DNA of 64,000 bases from Nematopogon swammerdamellus (GCA_946902875.1 OX336340.1:9073739-9137738); one strand, 5' to 3'; counted from the first letter of the stretch, positions 10,333 to 21,764 are shown. The notes: generated by a model from the letters alone, not told the origin. A program made the numbers and translations.

Positions 10333-10637
10333 ATATTTATATATTTTTTAAATTAAAAGTAACACCTTGCTACTTGGAGTGCTTTTCTTTGGCCTTCACT
10401 CTTTCACCTTTCTATGATATTCATGCGTATTCTTTCAACTTTCGAACGTAATCTCCGTTTCATTAACTATGCTTTGCAGTCGCTTTCTATACGGCGAGAT
10501 CTATAATCTATTCTTGTTTTTCTCAGAACATGTCGCCAAAATCTGTAGTTATCAAATTAAAATCCAGACCGAAGGAGCGAAATGTGTAAGAACAAATTCT
10601 ATACAAAACCTATGTAACGAGTAAATTGTATTTGCAG

Positions 10638-10885
10638 TCGAGTTATAATCCAGCTGATCAAAACGGGCACATACGACATCCGAACCCTTCTAAGCGACGA
10701 GAGCAGGGACGACTTCTCTGCGACGACGTGGCGGGCCCCTCCGCCGCGGTATGGACCTCCGGAGTTCCCTTACAACTACGGACCTAACTCACTGCCCAAC
10801 ACCGACCAGATCTCGCTGGTGGACGAGCCGATATACATTCCCAAGCCGGAATACAATACCAAGTTCCAAAACTCCTTCAACCAAG
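10638..10885 (+). CDS. Spatzle-like ligand, exon B (prodomain)
   Basis: The acceptor TATTTGCAG precedes this exon and GTTGGC follows, leaving phase 1. Joined to exon A across a split Asp codon, it reads VIIQLIKTGTYDIRTLLSDE and then SRDDFS, a conserved-looking prodomain segment, followed by a Pro/Tyr/Asn-rich stretch. It covers residues 49-131 counted from the first codon of exon A. The donor AAG/GTTGGC is slightly weak, but the phase matches the next acceptor. Confidence 0.85.
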
Positions 10886-11070
10886 GTTGGCTTTCTTGAT
10901 GGTATATTCCAATTATTATTGTTGTAAGATGAAAACGATAATGAATTCACAAACGAATCAATGAACCACTTACGGTGTGAACCACGACAAGATCCCTTGA
11001 ATATTTAACAAGAATACTTCCTGCATTCATTCATATAAATCGTAATAACTAAAATTGTTTCCCGTTACAG

Positions 11071-11455
11071 CTTTTTTTTCTCAGAAGACGCCACTGCACC
11101 CTCCCACAGCTGGAGACCCGTATAGTCCCTCTAACCTTCCTACATTCCAACTTGCCAACTTCTCAGCCATAAGCAATCTGAGAGGGTACCACAACGGCGG
11201 TGGCGTTCCCCCCAGCATCTGGAGTCAATCGAACAGCCCTCAAGACCAGGCGCTGAATTTCGAAGCGCAGTCGCTCTACAACAAGAAGTTATTCCGACAG
11301 AATGCGTTCGTTCCCACGCCGAACGATTACTACAACAGCCCTCAGAATCCGTTCTTCAACAGCCATAACTACAACCCCAAGTATAACTTGCCCTCGAGTG
11401 GGTGGGTGCGACAGGCTGCTTCCGTGACGCCCTACAATGCTGCGGAGTGGTGGAG
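11071..11455 (+). CDS. Spatzle-like ligand, exon C (Asn/Pro-rich prodomain)
   Basis: Two acceptors are possible, at 11070 and 11084. Only the first (CGTTACAG) restores the frame from exon B. The donor is GTATGT at 11456, phase 2. The exon encodes a low-complexity prodomain rich in Asn, Pro, Ser and Tyr (residues 132-259), for example NPFFNSHNYNPKYNLPSSGW. Such linkers are poorly conserved between insects. The evidence here is the unbroken frame and matching phases. Confidence 0.85.
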
Positions 11456-11548
11456 GTATGTGTGTGTGTATGTGTGACAGGGTGTGCGTGTTAGTAAGTT
11501 AGGAAGAGGGTATGTGTGAGGGTGTGTGTGTGCTATGGAAGTCTAACA

Positions 11549-12150
11549 TTAAAGAAAGAAAGAAAGAAAGAAAGAAAAATATTATTTATTGCCATTATAC
11601 ATAGGTTATACACAAAGAAAAGAAAACACTACAAAAACATGAAATTATACATGTAAAACCTAAATTAATAACACAAGTAAGTACAAGTAATGACAATACG
11701 GACCCATCTCAGCATGTGCTATAGGTGCACAAGGCGACCTATAGCGCTGTTTTTCGGATGGGCCCAGAGTAATAAATATAAAACACTAAGAAACATAAAC
11801 ACGATACTTTTTTTTATCTACAAACAAAGACTAACACTATAAATAACTACATAAAAACAATACCTTATAACAACACATAACAAAAACAGAATAATACAAA
11901 AAGAACAGAAAAAAATATACAGCACAACAAAATAACATAACTAAATGCAACGCAGCAATAAATACAATTTGAAAGAATTACATAAAATGACAAAACATTT
12001 AAAACATTGTGAAGTTCATGGTGGTAAACAAGATTAAGTTATTAGACGTTTGCTGTCTTTTCTTGGGTTGTTTTCCAATCGAATGCAGTTACGAAGAAGA
12101 TTGGTCTTTGTGAAGGATTTCATTTAGATTACATTTGGATGAGCATCCTT
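11549..12150 (-). mobile_element. LINE 3' UTR fragment with TTTC microsatellite tail
   Basis: A GAAA microsatellite (about 11550-11577) is followed by ATTATTTATTGCCATTATAC and an A-rich, ORF-free region including ACAAGGCGACCTATAGCG. In reverse orientation this has the look of a LINE 3' UTR ending in a simple-repeat tail. It lies within the intron between exons C and D. The distal border is approximate. Confidence 0.45.
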
Positions 12151-12220
12151 CTGCTATTTTTGAATTGATGTTATGATCATTTTAGTACTTGTGCTTTGAC
12201 AAACACATCAAACTTTTCAG

Positions 12221-12421
12221 GTACGTGAACCCGAATTCCCGGTCAGAAGTGACGATCGAGCGGTCGATCTCTCTACCGCCTTCCACCACGGCGGCGTACT
12301 ACCCTCAGAACACGACCGCGCACCACGGCCGGCGCCGGCGCAGGCGCGCTGCGCAAGACAGCTTCAACCGCTCCAAGTTGACAGGAGCGGAGGTGCTGCG
12401 ACTCGCCTTCCAGCAAACTAG
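12221..12421 (+). CDS. Spatzle-like ligand, exon D (first polybasic site)
   Basis: The acceptor is AACTTTTCAG and the donor is GTCAGT, phase 2 on both sides. Residues 297-302 are six consecutive arginines after HHG, an obvious furin-type processing site. The following residues include LTGAEVLRLAFQQTR. The site suggests that the propeptide can be cut well upstream of the knot domain, inside the secretory pathway. Confidence 0.88.
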   Translation, partial: VREPEFPVRSDDRAVDLSTAFHHGGVLPSEHDRAPRPAPAQARCARQLQPLQVDRSGGAATRLPAN

Positions 12422-12851
12422 GTCAGTCACCTACTTTAACAGCGGGTAAGGGCTGTATACTTTATCGGAGAGCAAAGAGAGAAAGCATAATATTTTTATT
12501 AAACTGACCGCTGACGACATGGACGAACTAGCTCTTACTGGTCGGTGGCTGACGATGGAGAGGAAACAACGTTCTACCTTAACTCATTATATTGATATGT
12601 TTGGCACTAATGTTCAGTCTATTAGAAATGAGACCGGAATAGTAAGTACTGACATAATTTTGCTAAATTTCATCAAAACGCTCTTCCAATTTTTCACTTT
12701 CAGCGTGGTATAAACCGGTAGATGCTCCGAGTTCTTCTTTATCTTTTCATTGGCTCATAATATGGATGTTTTCCAATTTCTGGTTAGTCTTTTCCAATGG
12801 CTTCGTGTTATGTGCTCCGAATTCTCATTCATTTTTTCCAATGGCTTGCAG

Positions 12852-13031
12852 GGAAGAGGTAGAGCTGGAGCAAAAGCGAGAGAAGCGTCAGTCCCCGAAC
12901 GTCGTGCAGTTGTGCCAGTCTCGCTCGCAGTACATCACGCCGCGCGCGGCGCTCAACAACCAGGGCAACTGGCGCTATGTTGTCAACATGGCCGACAACA
13001 TGACACAGCTCGTTAAAGCTGAAATTTGCTC
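12852..13031 (+). CDS. Spatzle-like ligand, exon E (second cleavage site, knot start)
   Basis: The acceptor is TGGCTTGCAG and the donor is GTTAGT, phase 2 on both sides. KREKRQ (residues 335-340) is a second dibasic site just before the cystine-knot domain. The knot begins with LCQSRSQYITPRAALNNQGN, then YVVNMADNMTQLVKAEIC. Cys348 and Cys386 are the first two knot cysteines. In the family, proteolysis at this point releases the active C-terminal dimer that binds Toll. Which protease acts here cannot be told from sequence. Confidence 0.93.
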
Positions 13032-13149
13032 GTTAGTACCTACTGGCCTTCTTTCTAGAAACCATGAAAGGGTCGCAACATTTCGTGACCCTGGAATTTT
13101 GCATCCCTTATCGTTCTTCTGGGTTCTAGCGTGTATTCAACCTTCCCTT

Positions 13150-13290
13150 CTCCTACCTCTCATCATCATCATCAACATCAGCCTGTATCGGTCCACTGCT
13201 GGACATAGGCGTCTCCCAAGGCACGCCACCACACGCGGTCTTCCGCTCTTCTCATCCATCCTACCTCTATGGGACACTAATTTCGGGAAT
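13150..13290 (-). pseudogene. LINE 3' end with TGATGA tail
   Basis: Read on the minus strand, the last codons are GDAYVQQWTDTG followed by a stop and a TGATGTTGATGATGATGATG tail, a simple-repeat 3' end common in RTE-like LINEs. Only the end of the ORF survives. It sits in the last intron of the Spatzle-like gene. Confidence 0.65.
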
Positions 13291-13531
13291 CCTAGATACG
13301 GATTACCGTACTCAAGCTTCTTTCAATTAGTGCAGTAATTAGATTGTGTCTACTAGTAGGTACTAACGTGAACTGAATCTATTAATTTATTATTCGCTTT
13401 GCAAAGTAACCTGCGTGCGCTGCTCTACACTGTCATTTTAACACGCTTTATTAACTCGCCTTTTTATTATCTGTCTTCGTCTGTTCGGTTCAAATTTTGC
13501 TATCGGTTTTACGACGTTTTTAATGAGCTAG

Positions 13532-13940
13532 AGCAGGGTTTTTCAACTTTTTTTTTAACTGGCACACTTTTTCATCTACGAAATTTTCACGGCACACCAC
13601 ATTTTATGTTCATACAGAAAGCCTGTGAAATTTTGAAAACTTAAAACTATTGTCAATTTCCTACGTAATGTACGCTGTAAATATATGTAATTTATCAGTG
13701 AAAACTGTCATTTTATCCGAGGTTGATGTTCTCAATACTTCTCGATTTCTCGAACTGGGATTTATTTGTTGAGGTGTTCAAATAAATCAGCCAGAAAATA
13801 TTGTGGAAAATCTATTTATATAGAATAGACGAAAAATATGCTTTCTCTTTTCTTCCGCTGTTTCATGCAAATTTTTAATGATATGAGTTATTTTGAATTC
13901 GCGGCACACCTGGATGTCACTCGCGGCACAATAAAATTGA
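13532..13940. mobile_element. hAT-like remnant (ACTGGCACAC type)
   Basis: The left end reads CAGGGTTTTTCAACTTTT, with ACTGGCACACTTTTTC after it. The right part contains GCGGCACACC and GCGGCACAATAAAA. This resembles the non-autonomous hAT style of the 9857-10295 element, but no right terminal repeat or target duplication was found. Confidence 0.45.
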
Positions 13941-14271
13941 TTGCAAAATTTACTAAAAAGCAGAAAATCATTATTTCAATAAAACATTTTTTTAAACCTT
14001 GGTTTTAAAACAGAATTAAAAGTATAAATTTATTTCTGCTAGGGGCTAGGAGAAATGATTTTCGCTCTGTTTTAAAAATATTATTTTTAATAGTTTTTTA
14101 TTTAAATATTTATATAAAAATGTGTTATATTATTATGATTATTATATTTTGAAGTATGTAAAGCTGCAGTAATGTAAAAAATATTTAAGAGCGCCATCTA
14201 TCGGGCGATAGCTGCAACATAATCGCCGTTTGTAGAGTATCTTTTTTGTTAATTCTGCTTTTCGCCGACAG

Positions 14272-14440
14272 ATCGAACGAGTGCAATGGTATCTGCACTC
14301 TTCCGCTCGGCTATACATCGCGCTGCGAGCAGAAGTACGTGCAGAAGAGGCTGGTCGCGCTGCAGTCGAACGGACAGAATCTCTACACCGACGTCTTCTG
14401 GATCCCCAGCTGTTGCCAGTGTACCATCATGAACAACTAA
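14272..14440 (+). CDS. Spatzle-like ligand, terminal exon F (cystine knot, stop)
   Basis: The acceptor is TTCGCCGACAG. The split Ser codon joins to SNECNGICTLPLGYTSRCEQ, then KYVQKRLVALQSNGQNLYTD and VFWIPSCCQCTIMNN, with TAA at 14438-14440. The knot cysteines are 348, 386, 391, 395, 405, 434, 435 and 437. The pattern, with GYTSRCEQ and the closing CCxC, is that of the Spatzle cystine knot. The six exons sum to 1329 bases, exactly 443 codons with the stop, which supports all junctions. Confidence 0.95.
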
Positions 14441-14689
14441 CGATCTAACTTGGTGCTCGCTAGTTCGGCTGTTTCATCCAGTTGAGTTCAATGATTTCTT
14501 AGGCTTTTGAAGCGTTTTGGCTTGTGGAAATGACCAAAACAAGCATTCTAAACTGTTGTTGGTACTTTTTGGCTAAGCTTTCAAATTTACCAATAATCGT
14601 TTCTTATTTGTTAACTCTGCTGCGTCTTAATAGCTTTTCCGTATATAAAAATATCGAAATAATCGATTAAGTACACATATTATAAAAAA

Positions 14690-14695
14690 AATAAA
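14690..14695 (+). terminator. Candidate poly(A) signal of Spatzle-like gene
   Basis: AATAAA about 250 bases after the stop codon, in an A-rich stretch. It is the first such hexamer I saw downstream, so it is the likely but unproven 3' end signal. Confidence 0.45.
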
Positions 14696-14797
14696 AAAAA
14701 CCACGATCAAATCTAATTAGAAAAAGATTCGGCGTATCTGAAAAGGCTGGCAAGAAAGACTTCAAACGAAATCTCGGTAACTTTGCATTCAGTTATT

Positions 14798-15000
14798 AGG
14801 TTTCCGTATTCCGTACGGAAACCTATTAAACGGATTTTTATTATTATTAAACGGACGGACAGACGGTATAGGCTTAGGCCTATACCGTCTGTCCGTCCGT
14901 TCGTCCGATGGCTTTATCTTTGGAACCGTTTTATAGATTATGGCGGACATAACAACAAATAATAAAAAATAAATCATGAAGCGTGTTTTGAAACGGCTCG
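14798..15000 (+). repeat. Diverged AGGGTTCCGTA-type repeat with snap-back
   Basis: Contains GGTTTCCGTATTCCG, a TCTGTCCGTCCGT block and GGCGGACATAACAACAAATA, all shared with the fuller copies at 16748 and 52932. Inside it, 14851-14873 and 14878-14900 are perfect reverse complements with a 4-base loop. The whole CCGTCTGTCC block has been duplicated in inverted orientation. Confidence 0.6.
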
Positions 15001-15574
15001 ATTATAAAAAATTTTTGACATTTTCTCCATACAAAATATTTATTTACTTGTACCACAACTTTTACGCAACGAAATGTCAAATAAATCTCATATCATAATC
15101 TAGCGTCAGTCCTTATTTTTCAATGTATGTATCTTCATGACCATGACTTATGTAGAGCGCTTCTAAATCTATATATATATTTTTTTAGCTGACCTACAAT
15201 AGATACAATATTAAAGTTTATACTTGGCTAAAATATACATTATTAACAACAAATTCAAATATTTTCTCAAAATTAAAACAAAAATAACCTCATGTTCTCT
15301 CATATTTAAACAAAATGCATTTCGAGCACGAGCGATGATGACACGAGTGGCATGGGTGATCATTTTGTGCTCATACACGCATTCAAAATTCACAGAGTTG
15401 GCAAATAAAGTACATATATAACATAATGTAATTGCGACGTAATTATAAAACACAATTGTGAGTATTGACGAATCTGCTACAGGTAGATAGAGGCTATAAG
15501 AATATGTATGAATGCTAATTATGCATATATTAAGATCAAATATTTATTCATTTTGTTTTCATTTAAACAGCGAC
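15001..15574. other. Unassigned AT-rich DNA
   Basis: No coding or repeat signature was recognised between the diverged repeat and the LINE fragment. Confidence 0.3.
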
Positions 15575-15955
15575 ATGTGGCGCCTCGCCACCCATAGGTG
15601 TCTAACGACGCCCATGGACTTTCGGTCGCACGCGGGGGTTGCGAATGCCATGCCGACTGACAGGTGCCTATTCACGCCCCTCTTGAAGGACCCGAGACTG
15701 TACTTGGAGGGAAATATATGGGCAGGGAGAGCTTTCCAGAATTTACCGATTCTGTGAATCTGTAGAGGAAAGATCTGCAGAACCGATCGGTACGCATCCG
15801 CTGTAAGTCCAGCGTGTAGGGATGCAATCCCTGCCCAGTGCGCGTGGAGTGGAGGTGGAAAGGGAACGGTAGGATCGCGTTAAACAGTTTATTCCAAGTA
15901 CTCTCCATGGAATAAGCGATAGAACAAAGTTTATTAGGGAACCGACGACTCGATA
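15575..15955 (-). pseudogene. 3' end of the same LINE as 7812-9115
   Basis: Read on the minus strand, the broken frames give LIPWRVLG, then STRTGQGLHPYTLDL and SGKLSLPIYFPPS, matching the C-terminal part and antisense-frame fragments of the 7.8-9.1 kb element at the DNA level. It is a 5'-truncated copy of the last 380 bp of that LINE. Confidence 0.75.
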
Positions 15956-16747
15956 ATATCGAAGAAATAAAACTACTAGTTCTAATAACATTTGGCGTTT
16001 ATTTAAATTGCAATACGAGTAAATATGGTTTTAATGAAAATGTAAACTGAATGAATCATTATATAAAATGTACATTTGGATGTAAATAATGTATTATCCT
16101 CGTACTAAAGTATTATTGAAAAAAAAAACTATAACTAAAAAATAAGTATTAACACGAACATATTTTAGGAAATTGTAAATATAACAATAATTAAACAAAT
16201 TTTAAAGCTAAATAAATAAATATATGAAATTCTTAAGATATAAAGATATTATTAGGATAGAAGAGTACATAAACATCAGTAGGATATGAATAAGTACAGA
16301 CGATTTTACATATAAATGACCAACATGTGTTTTAATTTAGAACAAATATATATTTGTTTGTTGTATCTATAACATTCCGAATTTGTACGTAGTAAAATTA
16401 TGTGAATACAAAATATTTGACTATTGCAGGTAGATGATATACTATTTATGTGTGACAGTTTCACTAATTGTATAAGTTGTAATGTATTGCTGATAGTAAC
16501 GATTGTACATAAGACATGAACGTAACATAAATAAGCTAATCATAATTTGTACGTATGTAATTTTTTATAACAATAATATTAATGGTGATATCGCAAATTC
16601 CTAAATTCCTGCATGTCGTCTCGTTGTCGTCGCTTCACTTTTTAAGTGCCCGAACGACCAAGCCAGGAAAGTTGATTAAAGTAATTTCATATTGATCTAA
16701 TTTCATATTGGGGATAATATTAGCTTAGAGTACGATAGTTTTTTTTT
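15956..16747. other. Unassigned, very AT-rich
   Basis: Dense AT-rich sequence with no ORF of interest and no recognised repeat. Confidence 0.3.
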
Positions 16748-17130
16748 AGGCTTCCGTACCCGTACGGAAGCCTACTTATTACTAAGCCTACGCTGTCTGC
16801 CCGTCTGTCTGACCTACCTGTTCTATCTTATGAACCGTAATATGTTTTCACAGTATGTTAAAACAAAAAGTAAAAAATTACAGGGGGCCCCATACAAGAA
16901 ACGTGTTTTTTATACGTTTTTTTGTTTTTTCTCGATAGTAAAAACGGTTGTACATATTAGCGTCAAACTTGGTGTAATTATAGTGTAAACTCAAAAGTAA
17001 AACAACAAATTATTTTTTTATTTTTTTTTATTTTATTATATTTGCAAAACATAATAAAAATTTAAAACCAAATAATGACTTGGTGGTACGGGAAACTCGG
17101 TGCGCGAGTCCGACTCGCACTTGTCGGTTT
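16748..17130 (+). repeat. AGGGTTCCGTA-type repeat, near full length
   Basis: Begins AGGCTTCCGTACCCGTACGG, has the CTGTCTGCCCGTCTGTCTG block, GGGGGCCCCATACAAGAAAC and the ending CGCGAGTCCGACTCGCACTT before a T run. About 380 bp, non-coding. The same family appears at 1012, 14798, 20930, 21765, 39481 (minus), 52932 and 57270 (minus). Confidence 0.7.
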
Positions 17131-17384
17131 TAATTTCATATAATATGGGTCGTTCGGAGCGACGCACGACGCGACGTTACAATGTCAATTACTTACGATT
17201 GGACATTATATCGAAGTATTAATCAATTAGCTTCTATCATTGCCACTTATTAAGTATTAAATTATTTGTAACATATTTTTTGTAATAAAGTATTTTGTAA
17301 TATCAAATCTGCATTATATACATTGTTTCTGTACTGTTGTGCCTCTACCCTCACTCAGCACATCCTTCTGTGGTTACCAGTACC

Positions 17385-17691
17385 ACGGGGTTAGCATCAC
17401 GTGCTACACCCTTGAACTAGGTGCCATGTCAATGTTTCCCTTTTACACTTAACTATTTTGATAGTCGGTTCGACCGACCCTTAATTACCATTCAGTACGG
17501 TGGTACCAATCTGGAGGAGTTCTACCCTATTACCTAGTAAGGAAGGGAAAGGACCTACTTTACTCTGAATCCAAACTACGCCCAGCCAAACCGTCACCCA
17601 TGCAAGGTGCGACTGCGCACGGTGTGCACGGTGTGTCGCACATGGACGACGGCTCGCCGTAGGGATGCCCCACCGAGCTACCGAGGCTGAC
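17385..17691 (-). mobile_element. Diverged relative of the tRNA/5S SINE
   Basis: On the minus strand it begins CAGCCTCGGTAGCTCGGTGG, so an A box is present. It contains GCATGGGTGACGG, a decayed form of the 5S-like GGATGGGTGACC, then a body recognisable by GGTACCACCGTACTG. It looks like an older branch of the family, like the copy at 54351-54700. Confidence 0.6.
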
Positions 17692-17879
17692 GCTACTTGT
17701 TTAGTAAGTTTTCTGTAATCTCGCTGATCTAACTTTAGCCACAGATTACTTAATAGTTACTTCGTAACAGATTAATCACTCCATATAAAAAGTTCCATAC
17801 CTTCGGCTTTAATAGCCTACTGTTTCACGTCGCCAATGCGAAAATGTACCTAAACAATCGAGTGTAAAGTGATTATTGC

Positions 17880-18180
17880 TTTGCAGCTGCGCGCAGTTGC
17901 GTGGGCGAGCGTGCAGGTATGCTTCGCGCGGCTGACGAATTTTCACTGAATTAGACCGCCGCCGGCTAGGCGGCCCGTCGGGCGGTAGGTAGTTAGCGCG
18001 CGCAAGTACATAGAGTGCGTGAGGCTTGCTTTAGCTATCTCCGAGTGATGCTCCGAATGTTGATTTCCTTGTATTGTAGGATCGTGTCCGTGTGTGGGCG
18101 GGCGGGTGCAGGGAGCGGGGGCGGGGGACGAGGCAGGAGCGGGGCGGGTTTCCCGTCTTGTCTGATCGTAATGGACTTCT
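17880..18180. other. CpG-rich island 1
   Basis: GC- and CpG-rich DNA (including GGCGGCCCGTCGGGCGG) in an AT-rich setting. No recognised protein is encoded. It may be regulatory. Confidence 0.3.
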
Positions 18181-18899
18181 ATACACGCGACCTCTACCGC
18201 GAAACGTTAAAAACCTTTTTTAGAATTTTTTACCACATTTCTTGGAATTTTTTCCAATTCACGGAGAATAAAAAAATAGAAAGACGCTCACAATTTTAAA
18301 GTTCACTGACACCGATAAGTGCTATAGACTACTCGGTTTAAGTGCAATAAAATGCACTCTTACATTTTTGAGTTAAATTACTTAACATTACAAATTAACC
18401 TTTGAAACATAATTAGGAAAATGTAGCTAGTTAGATCTAACAATTAAATGTTATGTACCTAGTATAAAAAAATTATAGAAGAAAAGTGGAGTTGTCTAAT
18501 ATACCTACATTTTATCTTTTGATCGTAGACGAAATCTTATAAATGTTCGTATTTCTCCAGAATGTGACAATTACAATTTTATTACTATCCACATTTGTAA
18601 AAATTTAGTTACTTAATTCATTTATAATATCAAATAGTAAAAATAGTAAGCTAAAATTAATTTTAATGGCATTTCAACGTACGTGCGTTGAACGTAAATG
18701 AAGTAACCATATCTAATTATTTATTGAAACTTTCATAAATATATCCCTGAACAACAACAAGTTGAATTGTTTTGCGCTCGCGATTTTAAAAATAAAAGCT
18801 CCATAGCGAAGAACAGTATCGCGCGAAGAGGAAACCGGGAAAAAAATCAATGCTTGCATTTTATGTGCTGTGCGTGTGACAGATCTGTAGCCATGACAA
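18181..18899. other. Unassigned AT-rich DNA
   Basis: Nothing recognised: no coding exon, no repeat family. Confidence 0.3.
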
Positions 18900-19760
18900 C
18901 CTCGCCGGGGGCTGCCGACCTCCGCCCGCTTACAGAGAGGCGCGTCTCGGGCTAGTGCACTTTATAAATGCAACTTTCAGGTATGCACCCAGGGTTGGGA
19001 ATCGCGCGGAAACTGAACTTCGGAATGAGCTTTTCGCTAGTGGTGGAAGCGCGCGAGCGAGGGAGATGGCGTACGGCGGTGCGGGGCCAGCGCGGGCGCG
19101 AGGGGATGGGGTGGTGCGGACAGGGGGGAGGTAGTAATCGATATTACGCACTTTTGAAGTAATAAAATTGGCGGCGCCGAGCGGTGCAGGCGGAAGGGAT
19201 GCGGGAGGGGGCGAGGTGCGGCCGTGTCGCGGGAAATGCGCGTCCCTGCACCGACCGCTATTGGAAGAAATTGCGCGAGGAGTATTGCTGCAAAATTGTA
19301 GAGAACTGTCGAGTTCGTCCTGGCTGCGGGCTCCACACGTAGTCGCATCGTATTTTCCTAAGTTATTTCAAGATTGAAGTCCTTCTTGTTCAACTAGTCG
19401 CAAGCTGTTTGCTGAGCAGTCGATAGTTTTATGTGAATAGGTACATTTGGCTTGAACACCATAATATCTAAATTACGAATATATGCAGGGTTAACAGTTA
19501 AAAGTTCTGATTTTCAGTCAGCCAAATGAACGAACTGTGAATACGTTTCCAGGAGAAAATATGTAACACTCGCGCAAATCCTGAACGCACTGGGGCGTAG
19601 GCGGAGGCGGAGGGGCGGGGCGGCGGTGTGCGAGGCTGCACTACGCTCTCTGTTGTTGTAGGTTCGCCCTTCGAGCCCCAGGTGGGGTCGCGGGACCTCA
19701 GTCGGACCCCACGGCCGCGACCCCCTCAGGCACCTTACTCGCTCGCTGCCCCAGCAGATA
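18900..19760. other. CpG-rich islands 2 and 3
   Basis: Two GC-rich blocks (about 18900-19340 and 19570-19750) separated by AT-rich DNA. Overlapping ORFs occur on both strands, as expected from composition, and none matches a known family. Possible regulatory sequence or non-coding exons of an unidentified transcript. Confidence 0.3.
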
Positions 19761-20119
19761 ACCTGCCGCTATCGAAGAAGTTAAAAGTATAGAACTGCTG
19801 TGACCGTGCAATATACAGGCTGTTGTAACGGCCACTACATTAAATTTAGGAAATGATTATTGGGACCAATAGTTACAAAAAAGTCAAACAACTTTTTCCT
19901 GAATTCCCTTTAAATAAAAAGTTACAGCTTTCATACAAACTAATTGATTTATTTTGTGTAAAAAGTATCTAATTTTCCGCAAGAACGTGGGAATGAAAGG
20001 CGCGCGCGCGAAAGGTGAGTGAGCGAGCAGGAATGAGTGCGCGGAGAGAGGAGAAGTGGTACAGTGGTACTGTTAGATAACACAATCAACTGAACGACAA
20101 GATAGTTACATGAATCATC

Positions 20120-20527
20120 AATACTAATAATAAATCTGTAATCAATATACTACTAATAATAAATATGTAAGGGATGTTCATGGAGTAAGTTGCTTTGTTT
20201 TTGAGATATTGCGTTTGTAGACTCTGTGTATGATACTAAAACTAAATTTGCGATTTTTAGAAATCTTTTCTGTATGTATGTATGTATGTTCCACCATAAC
20301 TCTTAAACCGATCATCTGAATTCGATGATACTTCGTACAAGCACATTTACCTATACGAGACACAGGATAGGCTAAATAAAATTCACTTCCGGTTACGCTA
20401 AGATGTGGCTCTCATACAAACCGAATTGTTCCGCTCGCCGAAATAAAGATACGGTAGCGGGCTTACTTACTTTCTTCTTTTTAAATACGAATTTCACGCG
20501 AGCGAAGCCGCGGGCAAAAGCTAGCAA
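20120..20527 (-). repeat. AGCTTTTGCCCGCGGC-type repeat, uninterrupted
   Basis: On the minus strand it starts at 20527 with CTAGCTTTTGCCCGCGGC and GCTCGCGTGAAATTCG and runs to near 20120, where TACTAATAATAAAT occurs. It is the reference copy for the interrupted one at 2235-2957 and is closely similar to the plus copy at 40108-40461. Confidence 0.7.
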
Positions 20528-20929
20528 TATAATAAAATCGTAAAGGCAAAAAAATCTGTACATTCGGAAAAACCAACGGGCGACTTAAAATAGGTAAATG
20601 GACATGTTAGAACAGTTTTAAAAATGTTTGGCTGTCCGTCTCTCTGCTTGTACGCGTATCACGCGAAAACCACGGAGGGTATTTTGATGAAACTTTGTAT
20701 AGTGACAGTGTATATCCCAGAATAACATAACTATAAAAAATATCAAAAATAAAAAAAAATTAAATTATTATAACAATCATTGCGCGTTTAAAATCACGTA
20801 GTCCAAAGTACAGGTTTCTTGAGAACTGGCAGCAAATACAATATTGAATAAAATATTCATTCGAAATTTAAAAATAAGTAGATACAACTTATTTTCTTCT
20901 TCTTTTCGAAAATTCTTCTTTTTTAGGGT

Positions 20930-21130
20930 TCCATATCCGTACGGAAGCCTATTACTAAGCCTAAGCCGTGTGTCTGTCCGTCCTACTGCTTGAACCGTAA
21001 TAGGTAGTCGGTTGAAATTGTTTCAAAATATGTGTAATATTTATTATGGTGGACATACCAACAAAATAATAAAAAAAACGTTAATATTTAAGGGGTCCCC
21101 ATACAAGAAACGTGCTAAGAACCGATCATA
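20930..21130 (+). repeat. AGGGTTCCGTA-type repeat, 5' part
   Basis: Begins AGGGTTCCATATCCGTACGG, continues with the CTGTCCGTCC block and GGGGTCCCCATACAAGAAAC, then stops. A matching end (TACGGAACCCTCCGTTCG to CTCGCACTTGACCG) is at 21765-21822, so the fold-back and other DNA between them may be an insertion into one original copy. Confidence 0.6.
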
Positions 21131-21234
21131 GTAGATATTGGCGCTACTAAATAATAAATGGCGCCACAGGTACTTTGAATTGCAGACGGAAAAAAATGTT
21201 TTAAAAACATTGAACCTCGTTGAATGTTTTAAAA

Positions 21235-21335
21235 ATTCGAACCCTTGCGTTGAAGGCGGTACAAAAGCACAAAAGGAGTCCATCTTTCAATTTTCAGGTG
21301 TGCTTTTGTACCGCCTTCAACTCAAGGGTCCGAAT
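21235..21335. repeat. Small fold-back related to the 5.7-kb inverted repeat
   Basis: Arms 21235-21271 and 21299-21335 match at 35 of 37 positions as reverse complements, with a 27-base loop. Next to the loop lies TTGAAGGCGGTACAAAAGC, the counterpart of TTGAAGGCGGTGCTAAA in the larger fold-back, and outside it ACCCTTG. Confidence 0.8.
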
Positions 21336-21339
21336 ATGA

Positions 21340-21764
21340 ATAAAAATATTATTTAACACTTTTAAGTTCTAGTTTTTTTTAAGTCGTTTCAATCTTTTTT
21401 AAAACAGTGCGTATAATTGGGCTTTAAACCGACAACGTGTTTTTCCAGTCATTGGTACAAACTTCACAGTCCATATCTTGAAACTACTGAACCGATTTTT
21501 ATGAAACTTGCACTATTCCCTAAGTTGGAAGATACTTAATCCAATAAAAAAAGAATTATGGAAATTCGATTTCTAGTTTCCGAGAAATTCGTGGACAAAC
21601 ATACATGAAATTTGGCACACCTGTATAGAAGCCAACATAGACTAACATAATATACGAATATTGTGCAATTCCAACGATATTTATTACATACATACGGGTC
21701 GAATTGATAACCTCCTTTTTTATTTGAAGAAATCGGTTAAAAATTATAGACGGAGATGGTTTCT
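21340..21764. other. Repeat-derived DNA, not further assigned
   Basis: Contains phrases such as AAACTACTGAACCGATTTTT that recur in lepidopteran repeats, including the ACCGACTTCC family. Borders and family are unclear. Confidence 0.3.

Noticed and set aside
11085..11455. Use of the CTCAG acceptor at 11084 for exon C of the Spatzle-like gene
   Set aside because: It would shift the frame relative to exon B. The acceptor at 11070 gives matching phases and the total of 443 codons.
12519..12713. 64-codon ORF MDELALTGRW as an extra exon
   Set aside because: It lies in the intron between exons D and E, whose phases match without it. No family resemblance was found.
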